DNA of 51,328 bases from Bacillota bacterium. Its GTDB lineage: Bacteria > Bacillota > Dethiobacteria > DTU022. The notes under the pieces were generated by a model. It was given only the letters and a program-made list of their open reading frames with translations, was not told the origin of the DNA and ran no database searches. The stretch is from NCBI GenBank assembly GCA_018400435.1, contig JAGYMW010000003.1:1-51328 (forward strand), read 5' to 3'. Below, piece after piece: positions 32,602 through 41,919 of this stretch; within the stretch, counting starts at the first letter, position 1, and the number at the start of each line of letters is the position of its first letter. The position numbers were made by a program, and so were the translations under genes.

Positions 32602-33489
32602 ATGCAGACGCAATTACAATCTTATACAAATTATCTGGCGGTAGAAAAGGGATTGGCCAGGAATACTTTAGAATCGTACAACCGTGATATAAGGAAAATG
32701 ATTGCCTTTCTGAAAAAGAAAGGAGTGACCAATCCTGAAGCGGTTAATCAAGATATGCTGGTCGAATTTATCAGCGAATTGAAAAATAACGGCCAGGCCA
32801 CCTCTTCCATTTCCCGCTGCATTGCTTCAGTTCGATCTTTTTTTAATTTTTTGCTCCAGGAAGGTGTTATCCCCAAAAATGCTGCCTGGAAACTGGAGTC
32901 ACCGCGAATCGAAAGGAAACTTCCCCGCATTCTGACAACCGACGAAGTGAATAAATTGCTGGATCAACCTTCAACCGGCAAGCATAAAGAACTGCGGGAC
33001 AAGGCCATGCTGGAACTGCTTTATGCTTCAGGGATAAGGGTATCGGAACTGGTATCTCTTGATATAAATGATTTTGATCCTCGGGTTGGTTATCTTCGCT
33101 GCCGGGGTAAGGGAATGAAGGAAAGAATTGTTCCTGTCGGTTCGATGGCCGTAAATTATGTAAATGAATATTTGCGAAAGACCCGGACAAGAATGATTAG
33201 AACAAACAGCGAAACGGCCCTCTTTGTTAACCAGCATGGTAGGAGGATGACCAGGCAGGGATTCTGGAAAATATTAAAGAAATATGCTCAAAAAGCGAAT
33301 ATTAAAGGTGAAATAACTCCCCACACCTTACGCCACTCTTTTGCCACTCATCTTTTGGAGAATGGAGCGGATCTACGTTCGGTTCAGGAGATGCTTGGAC
33401 ATTCAGACATATCAACCACCCAGATTTATACCCAGGTTACCAGGAGAAAAATTCGGGAAGTTTACGATAAAGCTCATCCCCGCGCCTGA
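32602..33489 (+). CDS. xerD: Site-specific tyrosine recombinase XerD
   Basis: XerC/D resolve chromosome dimers at dif. The N-terminal SAM-like core-binding domain (SYTNYLAVEKGLARNTLESY) is followed by the catalytic domain with all expected residues: Arg in ASGIRVSELVSLDI, Lys in GKGMKERIVPVG, His and Arg in HTLRHSFATHLLENGADLR, second His in MLGHSDISTTQIY and the nucleophilic Tyr in that segment. 295 residues, a typical Xer length, unlike larger phage integrases. Location after nudF is the conserved chromosomal site for xerD in Firmicutes. Confidence 0.93.
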   Translation: MQTQLQSYTNYLAVEKGLARNTLESYNRDIRKMIAFLKKKGVTNPEAVNQDMLVEFISELKNNGQATSSISRCIASVRSFFNFLLQEGVIPKNAAWKLESPRIERKLPRILTTDEVNKLLDQPSTGKHKELRDKAMLELLYASGIRVSELVSLDINDFDPRVGYLRCRGKGMKERIVPVGSMAVNYVNEYLRKTRTRMIRTNSETALFVNQHGRRMTRQGFWKILKKYAQKANIKGEITPHTLRHSFATHLLENGADLRSVQEMLGHSDISTTQIYTQVTRRKIREVYDKAHPRA

Positions 33490-33544
33490 ACAGCCGTGGT
33501 CCGCCAGGATACAGCCCGGCTCTGCCGGCGACAGGAGCAAATAA

Positions 33545-36217
33545 GTGGATCTGATCATCACTCATGAAAACAGCGATTTTGACGCGTTGGCAGCAGTGGT
33601 AGCTGCAGCCAAACTGTATCCGGGAAGTTATGTCCTTCTTCCCGAGCAGCTGCAGCCCAATGTCCGCTCTTTTGTCAATCTACATCGTGATCTCCTTCCC
33701 TTAATCGATCCCAAAGAAATTGTTGATGATCATCTTGAATTGCTGTTGATAATCGATACAAATCGCCGTGAGCGACTCGGAAAATGGGATTATTTAGTTG
33801 ATCAAGCCGCGCATGTTTACATCTATGATCATCATCCGGGAGATGAAGATATTGATGCTGAAAAATCTTCCATAGAAGCGATTGGTGCAACAACGACTAT
33901 ACTGCTGGAAAAATTACGAAAAGAAAAGATAAAAATAACTGAATTTGAAGCGACTCTCTTTGCCCTGGGTATTTATGAAGATACAGGCTGCCTGACTTAT
34001 GAAATTACTAACTCCCGGGATGCCCGGGCGGTATCATATTTATGGGATGCCGGGCTCAGTGTCAGATTACTGCAGGAAAATCTTAGATCACCGCTTAATG
34101 ATATTCAGAAAAGGCTCCTGGAGAAGTTAATCCACAGCAGTGAACTGCACGAACTTAATCGACGGCGGGTATTAATCAGCTCCACTTCCCTGAATGAATA
34201 TGTGGTTGGAGCTTCGGCGTTGCTGCAGTTGCTCGATGAAATTGAAGATGCCGGCATGACCATTGTGATTATAAGGATGACTGACAGCATATACATGGCA
34301 GCAAGATCGCGAGACGAAGATCTAAACTTGCTGGAGCTCCTGGCACCTTTCGACGTGCGGGGTTATCCGGCTGCCGTATCTACTCATTTCAAAGGGACAA
34401 ACACTGAAGTTGTAAAAAAGCGGGTGCTTGCTTATCTAGGGGAAAATTTGCCTTTCTCACTCACCGCAGGGGAAGTGGCTTCCAGACCTGTATTTACCCT
34501 CAACAGCGATACAAGCCTGGTAGCTGCAGATGAGCTGCTCATGGAGCACAATTTCAAGGGATGCCCGGTGCTGGAAAAGGGAAGACTGGTTGGTATTATT
34601 TCCCGCCGTGATCTGCGCAAAGGTGTGCGCAATGAGCTGGGTCATGCCCCGGTCAAAGGATTTATGACAAGACAGGTGATCAATGCTTCTCCGCAGGACT
34701 CACTGACTGATTTGCGCCGTTTGATGATGGAGCACAATATCGGACGGGTGCCCATAGTTAATGAAACGGGCAAACTGATCGGAATAATAACCCGTTCTGA
34801 TATCCTCCGCCACCTGAATTATTTTGATCGCCACGGACATTCCCTGAAAGAAAAAGGATCTACTGTCGGGAGCTATGACAGGGTAGATGGAGAAGAAAAA
34901 TTCAAGGGCAGTGACGAATTTAATCTGCTGGAGCTGATGGAAAGCGGTCTTTCCACTGTGATACAGAGTCTGCTGCGCACCATCAGCAGGCTGGCCGAAA
35001 GAAAAGAAATGAAAGTTTACCTGGTGGGAGGTATTATAAGGGATCTTCTGCTCAGATACCCCCTGGAAAAAGACCTTGATTTTGTTGTGATCGGAAATGC
35101 TGTTGCCTTTACATATGCTTTGCAGAAAATCAGCAATGGCACGGTCAGGCATTTTGACCGGTTTGGCACAGCTTCGCTTTACATGAAAAACGGGATAAGG
35201 CTTGATTTTGTTACTGCCCGCAGGGAATACTATGAATCCCCGGCTGCCCTGCCCCGCGTGGAAAGTTCCGGATTGAAGAATGATCTTTTCCGGAGAGATT
35301 TCACTATTAATACGATGGCCTGTTCCCTGGATACAGATAACTACGGCAGGCTTTATGATTATTTTAACGGTAGACAGGATTTGCGGAATCGCTTGATCAG
35401 GGTTCTCTATGAAATAAGCTTTATTGACGATCCACTGCGGATACTGAGAGCGGTTCGTTTTGAGCAGCGCTATAATTTTACAATCGAAGCGGAAACCCTG
35501 AGGCTCATTGAGAAAGCCATCGATGCAAAAGTCCTGATCAAGGTAAGCAGGCAGCGCCTCAATCAGGAACTAAGGCTGGTCTTTAGAGAGCCGTCTCCGG
35601 TTCGTATTTTAAAACGTTTTGAACAGCTCGGGATAATAGATCTCTTATATCCGGGAGTAAAAACAGATTCCGAAACCTGGAAGCGGCTTTCTTCTCTTGA
35701 AAAATTGCTCCGCCGTGCTGAAGAGAAGGTCTGGCAAAACCAGCCGGATCGAGAAATGGTTTATTTGAGCAGCTTGCTCTATGGTTTGGAATCTGCAAAA
35801 AGGTCTGCTATAATAAAAAAGTTAAATTTGTCCAGAGAAAAAGCTGTCGCCTTGAAAGTGACCTGCCGTGAGGCACAGTCAATAGTCGAAAAATTGACTG
35901 ATGAAGGGCACAAGCCGAGCACCATTGTCAGCTTGCTTCAATATCTGCCTCCGGAAACGATATTCATGGCCTATACCCTGGCCGGGCAGAAAAGTATCCG
36001 CAGCATACTGAAGCTGTATCTTGATCAACTACAGCTCGTGAAGCCGCATCTTAACGGCAGAGATTTAAAACGAATAGGACTGGAGCCCGGGCCTTTCTAT
36101 CGCCGGGTTATGGAGGAACTAAAAAAAGCGGTTCTGGATGGTGAATTAAAAACCAAAGAAGAAGAAGTAGCTTTTGTGGAAAAATATATGAAGGAAACAG
36201 AAACAGGGGAGGACTAA
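33545..36217 (+). CDS. DHH phosphoesterase-CBS-tRNA nucleotidyltransferase fusion
   Basis: An 890-residue fusion. Residues 1 to about 310 form a DHH/DHHA1 phosphoesterase (HENSDFDALAAV, YIYDHHPGDEDI). Residues about 313-425 are two CBS domains (FTLNSDTSLVAADELL; NASPQDSLTDLRRLMMEH). From about 489 there is a class II poly(A) polymerase/CCA-transferase head (VYLVGGIIRDLL and EKDLDFVVIG, with the GG-RD and DxD motifs, then FRRDFTINTMA) and the RNA-binding helices. It probably adds A or CCA to tRNA 3' ends; the DHH part may remove or process short RNA. The CBS pair suggests adenine-nucleotide sensing. GTG start with AGGAG nearby. Which nucleotides it adds cannot be read from sequence. Confidence 0.9.
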   Translation: MDLIITHENSDFDALAAVVAAAKLYPGSYVLLPEQLQPNVRSFVNLHRDLLPLIDPKEIVDDHLELLLIIDTNRRERLGKWDYLVDQAAHVYIYDHHPGDEDIDAEKSSIEAIGATTTILLEKLRKEKIKITEFEATLFALGIYEDTGCLTYEITNSRDARAVSYLWDAGLSVRLLQENLRSPLNDIQKRLLEKLIHSSELHELNRRRVLISSTSLNEYVVGASALLQLLDEIEDAGMTIVIIRMTDSIYMAARSRDEDLNLLELLAPFDVRGYPAAVSTHFKGTNTEVVKKRVLAYLGENLPFSLTAGEVASRPVFTLNSDTSLVAADELLMEHNFKGCPVLEKGRLVGIISRRDLRKGVRNELGHAPVKGFMTRQVINASPQDSLTDLRRLMMEHNIGRVPIVNETGKLIGIITRSDILRHLNYFDRHGHSLKEKGSTVGSYDRVDGEEKFKGSDEFNLLELMESGLSTVIQSLLRTISRLAERKEMKVYLVGGIIRDLLLRYPLEKDLDFVVIGNAVAFTYALQKISNGTVRHFDRFGTASLYMKNGIRLDFVTARREYYESPAALPRVESSGLKNDLFRRDFTINTMACSLDTDNYGRLYDYFNGRQDLRNRLIRVLYEISFIDDPLRILRAVRFEQRYNFTIEAETLRLIEKAIDAKVLIKVSRQRLNQELRLVFREPSPVRILKRFEQLGIIDLLYPGVKTDSETWKRLSSLEKLLRRAEEKVWQNQPDREMVYLSSLLYGLESAKRSAIIKKLNLSREKAVALKVTCREAQSIVEKLTDEGHKPSTIVSLLQYLPPETIFMAYTLAGQKSIRSILKLYLDQLQLVKPHLNGRDLKRIGLEPGPFYRRVMEELKKAVLDGELKTKEEEVAFVEKYMKETETGED

Positions 36218-36220
36218 TAT

Positions 36221-36850
36221 TTGATCGGTCTCGATCCAATAACCATTGCGTTGCGAATACCGGCACTGCTTATCGCTATCACTGCTCATGAATATGCCCA
36301 TGCGCGGATGGCTTATCATTTCGGTGATGCAACAGCAAAGTTGCAGGGCAGAATGAATCTTAATCCTATCAATCATCTTGATCCCATTGGAACGTTGATG
36401 ATTTTACTTGTCGGTTTCGGCTGGGCCAAACCGGTTCCTATTAACCCTTATAATTTTAATCAGTATCGTAGTGGACTGCGGTGGGTTTCCTTTGCCGGTC
36501 CTATGTCCAATTTTATCCTTGGTTTTCTGACGCTCCTGCTGCTCAATATTTTGTTTACCGGTGGGTTAACGGGCGGGCTTTTTATTCAGTTCCTGGTGGT
36601 GTTTATGCAGCTAAATATATTGCTGGCAATTTTTAACCTTGTACCCATTCCACCACTGGACGGCTCCAAGATCCTGATGTCTTTTCTGCCCGATGCTTAT
36701 CTCAGTTTTTACCGACAGCTGGAGCGATATGCAATGATGATATTATTGTTACTAATATTTACCGGCGGGCTGGGAGCAATTATCATGCCGCTATACAGAA
36801 TGGTCTACGGTTTGTTCAGTACATTAATCGGAGTAATTCCCGGTTTGTAA
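36221..36850 (+). CDS. Site-2 protease family membrane protein (M50)
   Basis: A 209-residue polytopic protein with the zinc protease motif HEYAH in LIAITAHEYAHARMAY (about residues 19-28) and the second ligand in LVPIPPLDGSKIL (about 139-151). GWAKPVPINP and five or so hydrophobic segments match the minimal M50B/YwhC-type rhomboid-like group found in Firmicutes. No PDZ domain. Substrate unknown. TTG start with GGGGAGG 7 nt upstream, 3 bp after the preceding gene. Confidence 0.9.
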   Translation: MIGLDPITIALRIPALLIAITAHEYAHARMAYHFGDATAKLQGRMNLNPINHLDPIGTLMILLVGFGWAKPVPINPYNFNQYRSGLRWVSFAGPMSNFILGFLTLLLLNILFTGGLTGGLFIQFLVVFMQLNILLAIFNLVPIPPLDGSKILMSFLPDAYLSFYRQLERYAMMILLLLIFTGGLGAIIMPLYRMVYGLFSTLIGVIPGL

Positions 36851-36892
36851 TAATGCAAGGATAGTTTGCATAAGGAGGCTGCAGTTTAAATA

Positions 36893-37879
36893 ATGGCGAA
36901 AAAAAGGGTATTTTCAGGAATTCAGGCTACAGGCAATCTTCACCTGGGCAATTACCTGGGCGCTGTCCAGAACTGGGTGAATTTGCAGGAGGAATATGAT
37001 AATTATTTTTGCGTAGTGGATATGCACACAGTCACGGTTCCCCAGGATCCAGAGGTGCTGCGGGCCAATGTCAGGGAAGTGGCCGGCCTGCTTTTTGCCG
37101 CCGGTGTTGATGAACAGTATTCCGTAGTTTTTGTTCAGTCTCATGTCAGGGCCCATGCCGAGTTAGCCTGGTTGTTGAATTGTGTTACACCCATGGGCTG
37201 GCTACACCGCATGACTCAGTTCAAGGAAAAATCTGCCAAACAAAAAGAGGAAGTAAGCATCGGTTTATTTGATTATCCTGTTTTACAGGCAGCAGATATT
37301 ATGCTCTACGATGCACACCTGGTGCCGGTTGGAGAGGATCAGAAACAACATGTGGAACTATGTCGGGATATAGCCCAGCGCTTTAACTATCGTTTTGGGG
37401 AAGTTTTTGTTCTGCCGGAAGCGCTCATTCCGCCGGTTGGCGGGAGAGTCATGGGCCTGAGCAATCCGGAGAATAAAATGAGCAAAAGCGAAGAGAAAAA
37501 AGAAGATGCTATTTTCCTTTTAGATACTCCGGATGACATCAGAAAAAAAATCCGCCGCGCGACAACCGATTCGCTGCGGGAAATTCAATTCGACGAAAAA
37601 CGCCCCGGGATAAATAATTTACTGACTATTTACCGCTTGCTAACCGAAGAAGAGCCCAGGTCAGTGGAGAATCATTTTGCCGGGAAAAGTTATAAAAACT
37701 TGAAAGATGAACTGGCCGAATTGATAGTCGAAAAATTGAAGCCACTGCGGGAGCGTTACAACGAGTTGACCGGAGAAGAGGGATATCTCGATCAAATGCT
37801 GGCCAGGGGAGCTGAACGGGCGGAAGAATATGCTGATAAAAAGATAGCCCAGGTAATGAAACACATGGGTTTGCGATAA
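36893..37879 (+). CDS. trpS: Tryptophanyl-tRNA synthetase
   Basis: A class I synthetase that charges tRNA-Trp. The HIGH-like signature is TGNLHLGNYLGAVQNW (about residues 11-26) and the KMSKS loop is NKMSKSEEKK (about 198-207). Other motifs are DMHTVTV, VQSHVRAHAELAWLLN and YPVLQAADIMLY. 328 residues is normal. AAGGAGG lies 13 nt before the ATG. No T-box leader is visible in the 42-bp upstream gap, so any tryptophan-dependent control would be elsewhere. Confidence 0.97.
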   Translation: MAKKRVFSGIQATGNLHLGNYLGAVQNWVNLQEEYDNYFCVVDMHTVTVPQDPEVLRANVREVAGLLFAAGVDEQYSVVFVQSHVRAHAELAWLLNCVTPMGWLHRMTQFKEKSAKQKEEVSIGLFDYPVLQAADIMLYDAHLVPVGEDQKQHVELCRDIAQRFNYRFGEVFVLPEALIPPVGGRVMGLSNPENKMSKSEEKKEDAIFLLDTPDDIRKKIRRATTDSLREIQFDEKRPGINNLLTIYRLLTEEEPRSVENHFAGKSYKNLKDELAELIVEKLKPLRERYNELTGEEGYLDQMLARGAERAEEYADKKIAQVMKHMGLR

Positions 37880-37987
37880 AAGTGTGATATTCTGTCAGGG
37901 CCTAATGCCGAATTCCTGGACGGTTTGACTAAAAGAAAGTATTCGCATCCGTGTAAGTAATTTGCGAGCGAAAAGGAAACTGGAACA

Positions 37988-38800
37988 ATGCCGGAACAAG
38001 CAGAATATAAAATTAAGCTACCTGCATTTGAAGGGCCGTTCGATCTGTTATTTCACCTGATTAAAAAAGCCGAGGTTGATATCTGGTCTATATCCATTGC
38101 CGATATTACCGATCAATATCTTGCTTATTTGCAATCGATGAAGGAACTGAATCTTGATATCGCCAGTGAGTTTCTGGTAATGGCTGCTACCCTGCTTCGT
38201 TTGAAATCTAAATTGCTTCTGCCGCGTCCTGCCACTGTGGAAAGTGAGGAAGAAGACGAGGAATATTTCCGCATAAACACGGCTGAAGAGTTTTTTTTGC
38301 GGCTTGAAGAATACCGCTTTTTTAAAGAATTATCCAGCCTGCTGAAATTGAAAGAAGAAGAACAACAGAAAATTTACCTGCGTTCCACAGGTGGGCGGAA
38401 GATGATGGTCATCAGCAGACAGGAATCGGTTTATACAATATGGGAGGGCGCAGACCATTTAAGTGAGATTATGCATCGTTTTGCTGCTGTAACCATGAAT
38501 GATAGTTACAGCCCTGCTTTCAATGCCCTGGAAGATTTTGTGGTTTCTGAAAAATCGGCTTACATCGAGAGTATTTTACGGAAGGCAAAGAGGGCTCTGC
38601 CGATGAAAAATTTTATCAGTGGTGAAAAGCTCTGGGATTTAATCGTTACATTCGTTGCCCTTCTGGAAATGGCCAGACTGCGCCGGGTTATCCTGCTTCA
38701 GGAGTACCCTTTTGGTCAGATCCTGGTAGCCTTGAGAAATGATGAAGAAATTGGAAAAGGTGAAGATGATGAGCAGAGAACTGCAGAAGAAAATTGTTGA
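37988..38800 (+). CDS. scpA: Segregation and condensation protein A
   Basis: ScpA is the kleisin that bridges SMC heads in the bacterial condensin. The diagnostic start is FEGPFDLLFHLIKKAEVDIW and the next block IADITDQYLAYLQSMKELNL, followed by ASEFLVMAATLLRLKSKLLL. A C-terminal winged-helix region (MKNFISGEKLWDLIVTFVALLEMARL) contacts SMC. 270 residues. It overlaps scpB, its partner, by 32 bp. Confidence 0.95.
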   Translation: MPEQAEYKIKLPAFEGPFDLLFHLIKKAEVDIWSISIADITDQYLAYLQSMKELNLDIASEFLVMAATLLRLKSKLLLPRPATVESEEEDEEYFRINTAEEFFLRLEEYRFFKELSSLLKLKEEEQQKIYLRSTGGRKMMVISRQESVYTIWEGADHLSEIMHRFAAVTMNDSYSPAFNALEDFVVSEKSAYIESILRKAKRALPMKNFISGEKLWDLIVTFVALLEMARLRRVILLQEYPFGQILVALRNDEEIGKGEDDEQRTAEENC

Positions 38801-39332
38801 AGCCGTTCTTTTTATCAGTGAAGAACCGGTTAAACAGGAAAGAATTGCTTCGGTGTTGCAGCTTACGGCAGAGGAAGCGGAGGACCTGGTTGAGGAACTG
38901 CGCGAAGATTTGGCTGATGCCGGACGGGGGCTGCAGGTCTTTGCTGTGGCCGGTGGTTACCAGATGGGAACGCTGCCGGAAATAGCACCCTATCTCGAAA
39001 AAGCCTTCAGCGAGGAAGTGTCGGGGAATCTTTCCAATGCTGCCCTCGAAGCCCTTGCTATAGTTGCCTACAAGCAACCAGTCACGAGAATTGAAATTGA
39101 ATCAATCAGGGGAGTGCGCAGCGAGCATGTTCTCGAAAACTTGCTCAAGAGGCGCCTGATCAGGATCAGCGGGCGAAAGGAAGGGCCGGGCCGGCCGCTG
39201 CTTTACAGTATTACTCCCGATTTCCTGAAATATTTTGGCTTGAAGGGGCTGGATGATCTGCCTCCGCTGGAAAGCGTTGAGAAAGAAGAACAAGAAGAAA
39301 AGGTGGAAAAATCTGTTTCGGGGGAGGATTAG
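38769..39332 (+). CDS. scpB: Segregation and condensation protein B
   Basis: ScpB binds ScpA as a dimer through two winged-helix domains. Core motifs: VEAVLFISEEPVKQERIA, YQMGTLPEIAPYLEKAF, LSNAALEALAIVAYKQPVTR and IRGVRSEHVLENLLKRRLIR, ending in FGLKGLDDLPPLE. The tail is Glu/Lys-rich. The start at 38769 has AGGTG 6 nt upstream. The adjacent ATG (38766) or one at 38739 are alternatives. About 187 residues. In many spore formers dac and spmAB genes separate scpB from rluB. Here rluB starts 1 bp after the scpB stop. Confidence 0.94.
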   Translation: MSRELQKKIVEAVLFISEEPVKQERIASVLQLTAEEAEDLVEELREDLADAGRGLQVFAVAGGYQMGTLPEIAPYLEKAFSEEVSGNLSNAALEALAIVAYKQPVTRIEIESIRGVRSEHVLENLLKRRLIRISGRKEGPGRPLLYSITPDFLKYFGLKGLDDLPPLESVEKEEQEEKVEKSVSGED

Positions 39333-39333
39333 A

Positions 39334-40059
39334 ATGCGGCTGGCAAAATACCTGGCTGATGCCGGAATTGCTTCACGCCGCCGTGCCGAAGACATTATCA
39401 GGCAAAAGAGAGTGAAGGTGAACGGCTTCACAGCCGAGTTGCCCCAGACTGAAGTAGAAGAAAGCGATAATGTGACTGTTGATGGGAAAAAGGTCAGAGG
39501 CTCCGAAAAAAAAGTTTACCTTCTCCTCAACAAACCTACAGGTTACATCAGCACCGCTGTTGATACCCACGACCGTCCGACCGTTATTGATTTGTTGAAA
39601 AAGGTCAAGGAAAGAGTATATCCTGTCGGAAGACTCGATGCTGATACAAGCGGAGCTCTCATTCTAACTAATGACGGGAAGCTGGCTTACCGTCTCACTC
39701 ACCCGCGTTATGGCATTAAAAAAACATATCGGGCCCTGGTGAAGGGAATACCGGGTAAAAAAATCCTTGATAAAATGGCAAAGGGATTGCTAATTGAAAA
39801 TCGGAAAACTGCTCCGGCGGAAATAAAGCTGATCGATAGAGATAAAAAGCAAAATCTGGCTATGCTGCAGATTGTCCTTACCGAAGGGAAAAAAAGGCAG
39901 GTCAAAAAAATGTGTTCCGCTGCCGGTTACCCGGTGGTTCAACTGCAGAGGATCAATTTTGCCGGATTAACAGTGGACGAATTAGCTGTTGGATCGTATC
40001 GTGTTCTGAAAGCGGATGAAAAAAGGCGTTTGTACGATATGGTCGGTCTTAAGCAATAA
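39334..40059 (+). CDS. rluB: 23S/16S rRNA pseudouridine synthase (RsuA/RluB family)
   Basis: An S4 domain (RLAKYLADAGIASRRRAEDI) is followed by the pseudouridine synthase domain. The catalytic Asp lies in GRLDADTSGALILTNDG (about residue 101), preceded by VYLLLNKPTGYIST and followed by TLTEGKKRQVKKM-like residues (VLTEGKKRQVKKMCSAAGYPV). 241 residues from the ATG, which has GGGGAGG 6 nt upstream. Position after scpB agrees with RluB, which modifies helix 93 of 23S rRNA. RsuA or RluE specificity cannot be excluded. Confidence 0.93.
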   Translation: MRLAKYLADAGIASRRRAEDIIRQKRVKVNGFTAELPQTEVEESDNVTVDGKKVRGSEKKVYLLLNKPTGYISTAVDTHDRPTVIDLLKKVKERVYPVGRLDADTSGALILTNDGKLAYRLTHPRYGIKKTYRALVKGIPGKKILDKMAKGLLIENRKTAPAEIKLIDRDKKQNLAMLQIVLTEGKKRQVKKMCSAAGYPVVQLQRINFAGLTVDELAVGSYRVLKADEKRRLYDMVGLKQ

Positions 40060-40150
40060 AATTACTTGCAATAAGAGAATATAAATGAGAGAATAACATT
40101 GTTTTGAAAATGTTCAATGCTGGTCGAAAGTTTCTGGAGGAGGAACCGGA

Positions 40151-40519
40151 ATGGCGGAGCCTGCCTGTGCAGTACGAGGCATACGGGGTGCAACGACAGT
40201 AGAAAAGAATGAAGCGGAACTAATTTATGTTGCTACCCAGGAGCTGCTGGTGGAAATTATAAGAAATAATAATTTTTCTGCAGACGATATAGCCGCTGCT
40301 TTATTTTCAACCACTGAAGATCTAAATAGCGCTTTTCCGGCACGCGCAGCCCGTGAGATGGGCTGGCACAGTGTGCCTCTTTTCTGCAGCCAGGAAATAG
40401 ATGTCCCGGGAGCTCTTGGTTTATGCATCAGGGTTTTACTACTTGTTAATACTACCATGAGACAGGATCAGGTTAGACATATCTACCTCAGAAAAGCGGT
40501 AAACCTGCGAAAACTCTAA
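40151..40519 (+). CDS. aroH: Chorismate mutase, AroH type
   Basis: Converts chorismate to prephenate. This is the trimeric AroH fold, not the helical AroQ type: VRGIRGATTVEKNEAELI at the start supplies the conserved Arg, and the DLNSAFPARAAREMGW and VPLFCSQEIDVPGALGLCIRV motifs build the active site. 122 residues is typical. GGAGGAGG lies just before the ATG. Adds a fourth aromatic-pathway gene to the window, away from the aroE/K/Q cluster. Confidence 0.95.
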   Translation: MAEPACAVRGIRGATTVEKNEAELIYVATQELLVEIIRNNNFSADDIAAALFSTTEDLNSAFPARAAREMGWHSVPLFCSQEIDVPGALGLCIRVLLLVNTTMRQDQVRHIYLRKAVNLRKL

Positions 40520-40563
40520 AGAGTGTAGCAGGTAAAAAAGGTTTTTAATCTTATGGAAGAGAA

Positions 40564-41265
40564 TTGAAACTTATGTTGCAAGATAAATGCTATCCAAAAA
40601 TTGCCATAGACGGGCCGGCCGGTGCCGGTAAGAGCACGGTTGCCAGAGAAGTAGCCAGACGACTTCAGATAAAATACCTTGATACAGGTGCCATGTACCG
40701 GGCCATTACCTTAAAGGTTATCCGGGAAAATATAGATTTAAATAATTCTGTCGCACTTCAGGAAATACTTTCCATAACAGATGTGCAGATTAACGAAGAC
40801 AACAAAGTTTTTCTGGATGGAGAAGAGGTAACGGTTGAAATTCGCTCACCGCAGGTTAATAAGATGGTTTCACCCGTTTCATGTATTTCTTCGGTGCGGC
40901 GCAAAATGGTAACTATTCAGAAGGCGATTGTCCTGCAGTCTAAAGGGATTATCATGGAAGGAAGGGATATTGCTTCGAGGGTTATGCCCGATGCCGATTT
41001 TAAATTATTTCTTGATGCATCGGTGGAGGAACGGGCCAGAAGACGGATGAAAGAACAACGGGACAAAGGGATCATGATGTCTGCTTTAGAGGTGACCAGA
41101 GAAATCGCTGCCCGTGACCGGATTGATTCTACGCGGGAAGATTCTCCACTGATAGTAGTTCCCGAAGCAATAGTAATTGATACAACAGCGATGGCTTTTG
41201 AAGAAGTAGTAGATGATATTATACGAATCGTCAGAGAAGGGTTGTCCTGTTCGGGAAATGGGTGA
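40564..41265 (+). CDS. cmk: Cytidylate kinase
   Basis: Phosphorylates CMP and dCMP. The P-loop is IAIDGPAGAGKSTVAREVAR (about residues 13-32), followed by YLDTGAMYRAITLK, the conserved GRDIASRVMPDADFKLFLDAS and RDRIDSTREDSPL. About 233 residues from TTG 40564. An ATG three codons on (40573) is equally acceptable, with GGAAGAG 11 nt upstream. plsC follows 5 bp later and the IspH-S1 fusion after that, a conserved clostridial order. Confidence 0.95.
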   Translation: MKLMLQDKCYPKIAIDGPAGAGKSTVAREVARRLQIKYLDTGAMYRAITLKVIRENIDLNNSVALQEILSITDVQINEDNKVFLDGEEVTVEIRSPQVNKMVSPVSCISSVRRKMVTIQKAIVLQSKGIIMEGRDIASRVMPDADFKLFLDASVEERARRRMKEQRDKGIMMSALEVTREIAARDRIDSTREDSPLIVVPEAIVIDTTAMAFEEVVDDIIRIVREGLSCSGNG

Positions 41266-41270
41266 TTTGA

Positions 41271-41900
41271 TTGTTATACGCTTTTGGGCGGTTAATCTTT
41301 GCCATATACCTGAAAATATTTCTTCGCTTCCATGTTTACGGCAGAGAACACATTCCAGTGCGCAGGCCTTTCATTATCTGCGCCAATCACATTAAATGGC
41401 TTGATCCGGCAGCGGTTGCCGTAGCCATGCCACCGACGACCAAGATTTATTTTATGGCTAAAAAAGAACTGTTCAGCAATATTGTGTTCAGTTATATTTT
41501 GAATAAGGTCGGCGCGTTTCCGGTTAATAGGCAGGATGCAGATTACGCTGCATTTAGAAGGGCATTTCAATTGTTAAGGCACGGCAAAGTTTTAGGACTC
41601 TTTCCGGAAGGAACGCGCAGTAAAGATGGAAAATTGCAGAAAGCATACGGTGGAGCGGCATTCATTGCTGTACGAAGCGGAGCGCCAATACTGCCGGTGG
41701 CCATTCTGGGGCCTTACCGTTTTTTCAAACCAGTGCACGTTTACATCGGTTCTCCATTTGTTCTGCCCCCCCTGATTTATGAGCAGAAAGAAGATAAAAA
41801 AATGATGCTCGAAGAGATGAGCCGTGAGATAATGAATAATATAAGAGATTTGCTGCCCCACCAGGGGGTTGTAGGCAGCAGAGAAAAGGAAATGAATTGA
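41271..41900 (+). CDS. plsC: 1-Acyl-sn-glycerol-3-phosphate acyltransferase
   Basis: Makes phosphatidic acid from lysophosphatidic acid at the membrane. The HX4D motif is NHIKWLDP (about residues 39-46), and FPEGTRSKDGKL supplies the second substrate-binding block. APILPVAILG is the usual fourth motif. An N-terminal hydrophobic segment (LIFAIYLKIFLRF) likely anchors it. 209 residues, TTG start overlapping no gene. Works downstream of PlsY, which is encoded elsewhere in the window. Confidence 0.93.
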   Translation: MLYAFGRLIFAIYLKIFLRFHVYGREHIPVRRPFIICANHIKWLDPAAVAVAMPPTTKIYFMAKKELFSNIVFSYILNKVGAFPVNRQDADYAAFRRAFQLLRHGKVLGLFPEGTRSKDGKLQKAYGGAAFIAVRSGAPILPVAILGPYRFFKPVHVYIGSPFVLPPLIYEQKEDKKMMLEEMSREIMNNIRDLLPHQGVVGSREKEMN

Positions 41901-41919
41901 TAAAGGAGTATTTAATTCT

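Noticed and set aside
36851-36892. T-box or tryptophan leader before trpS
   Set aside because: The gap is only 42 bp, too short for a T-box element.
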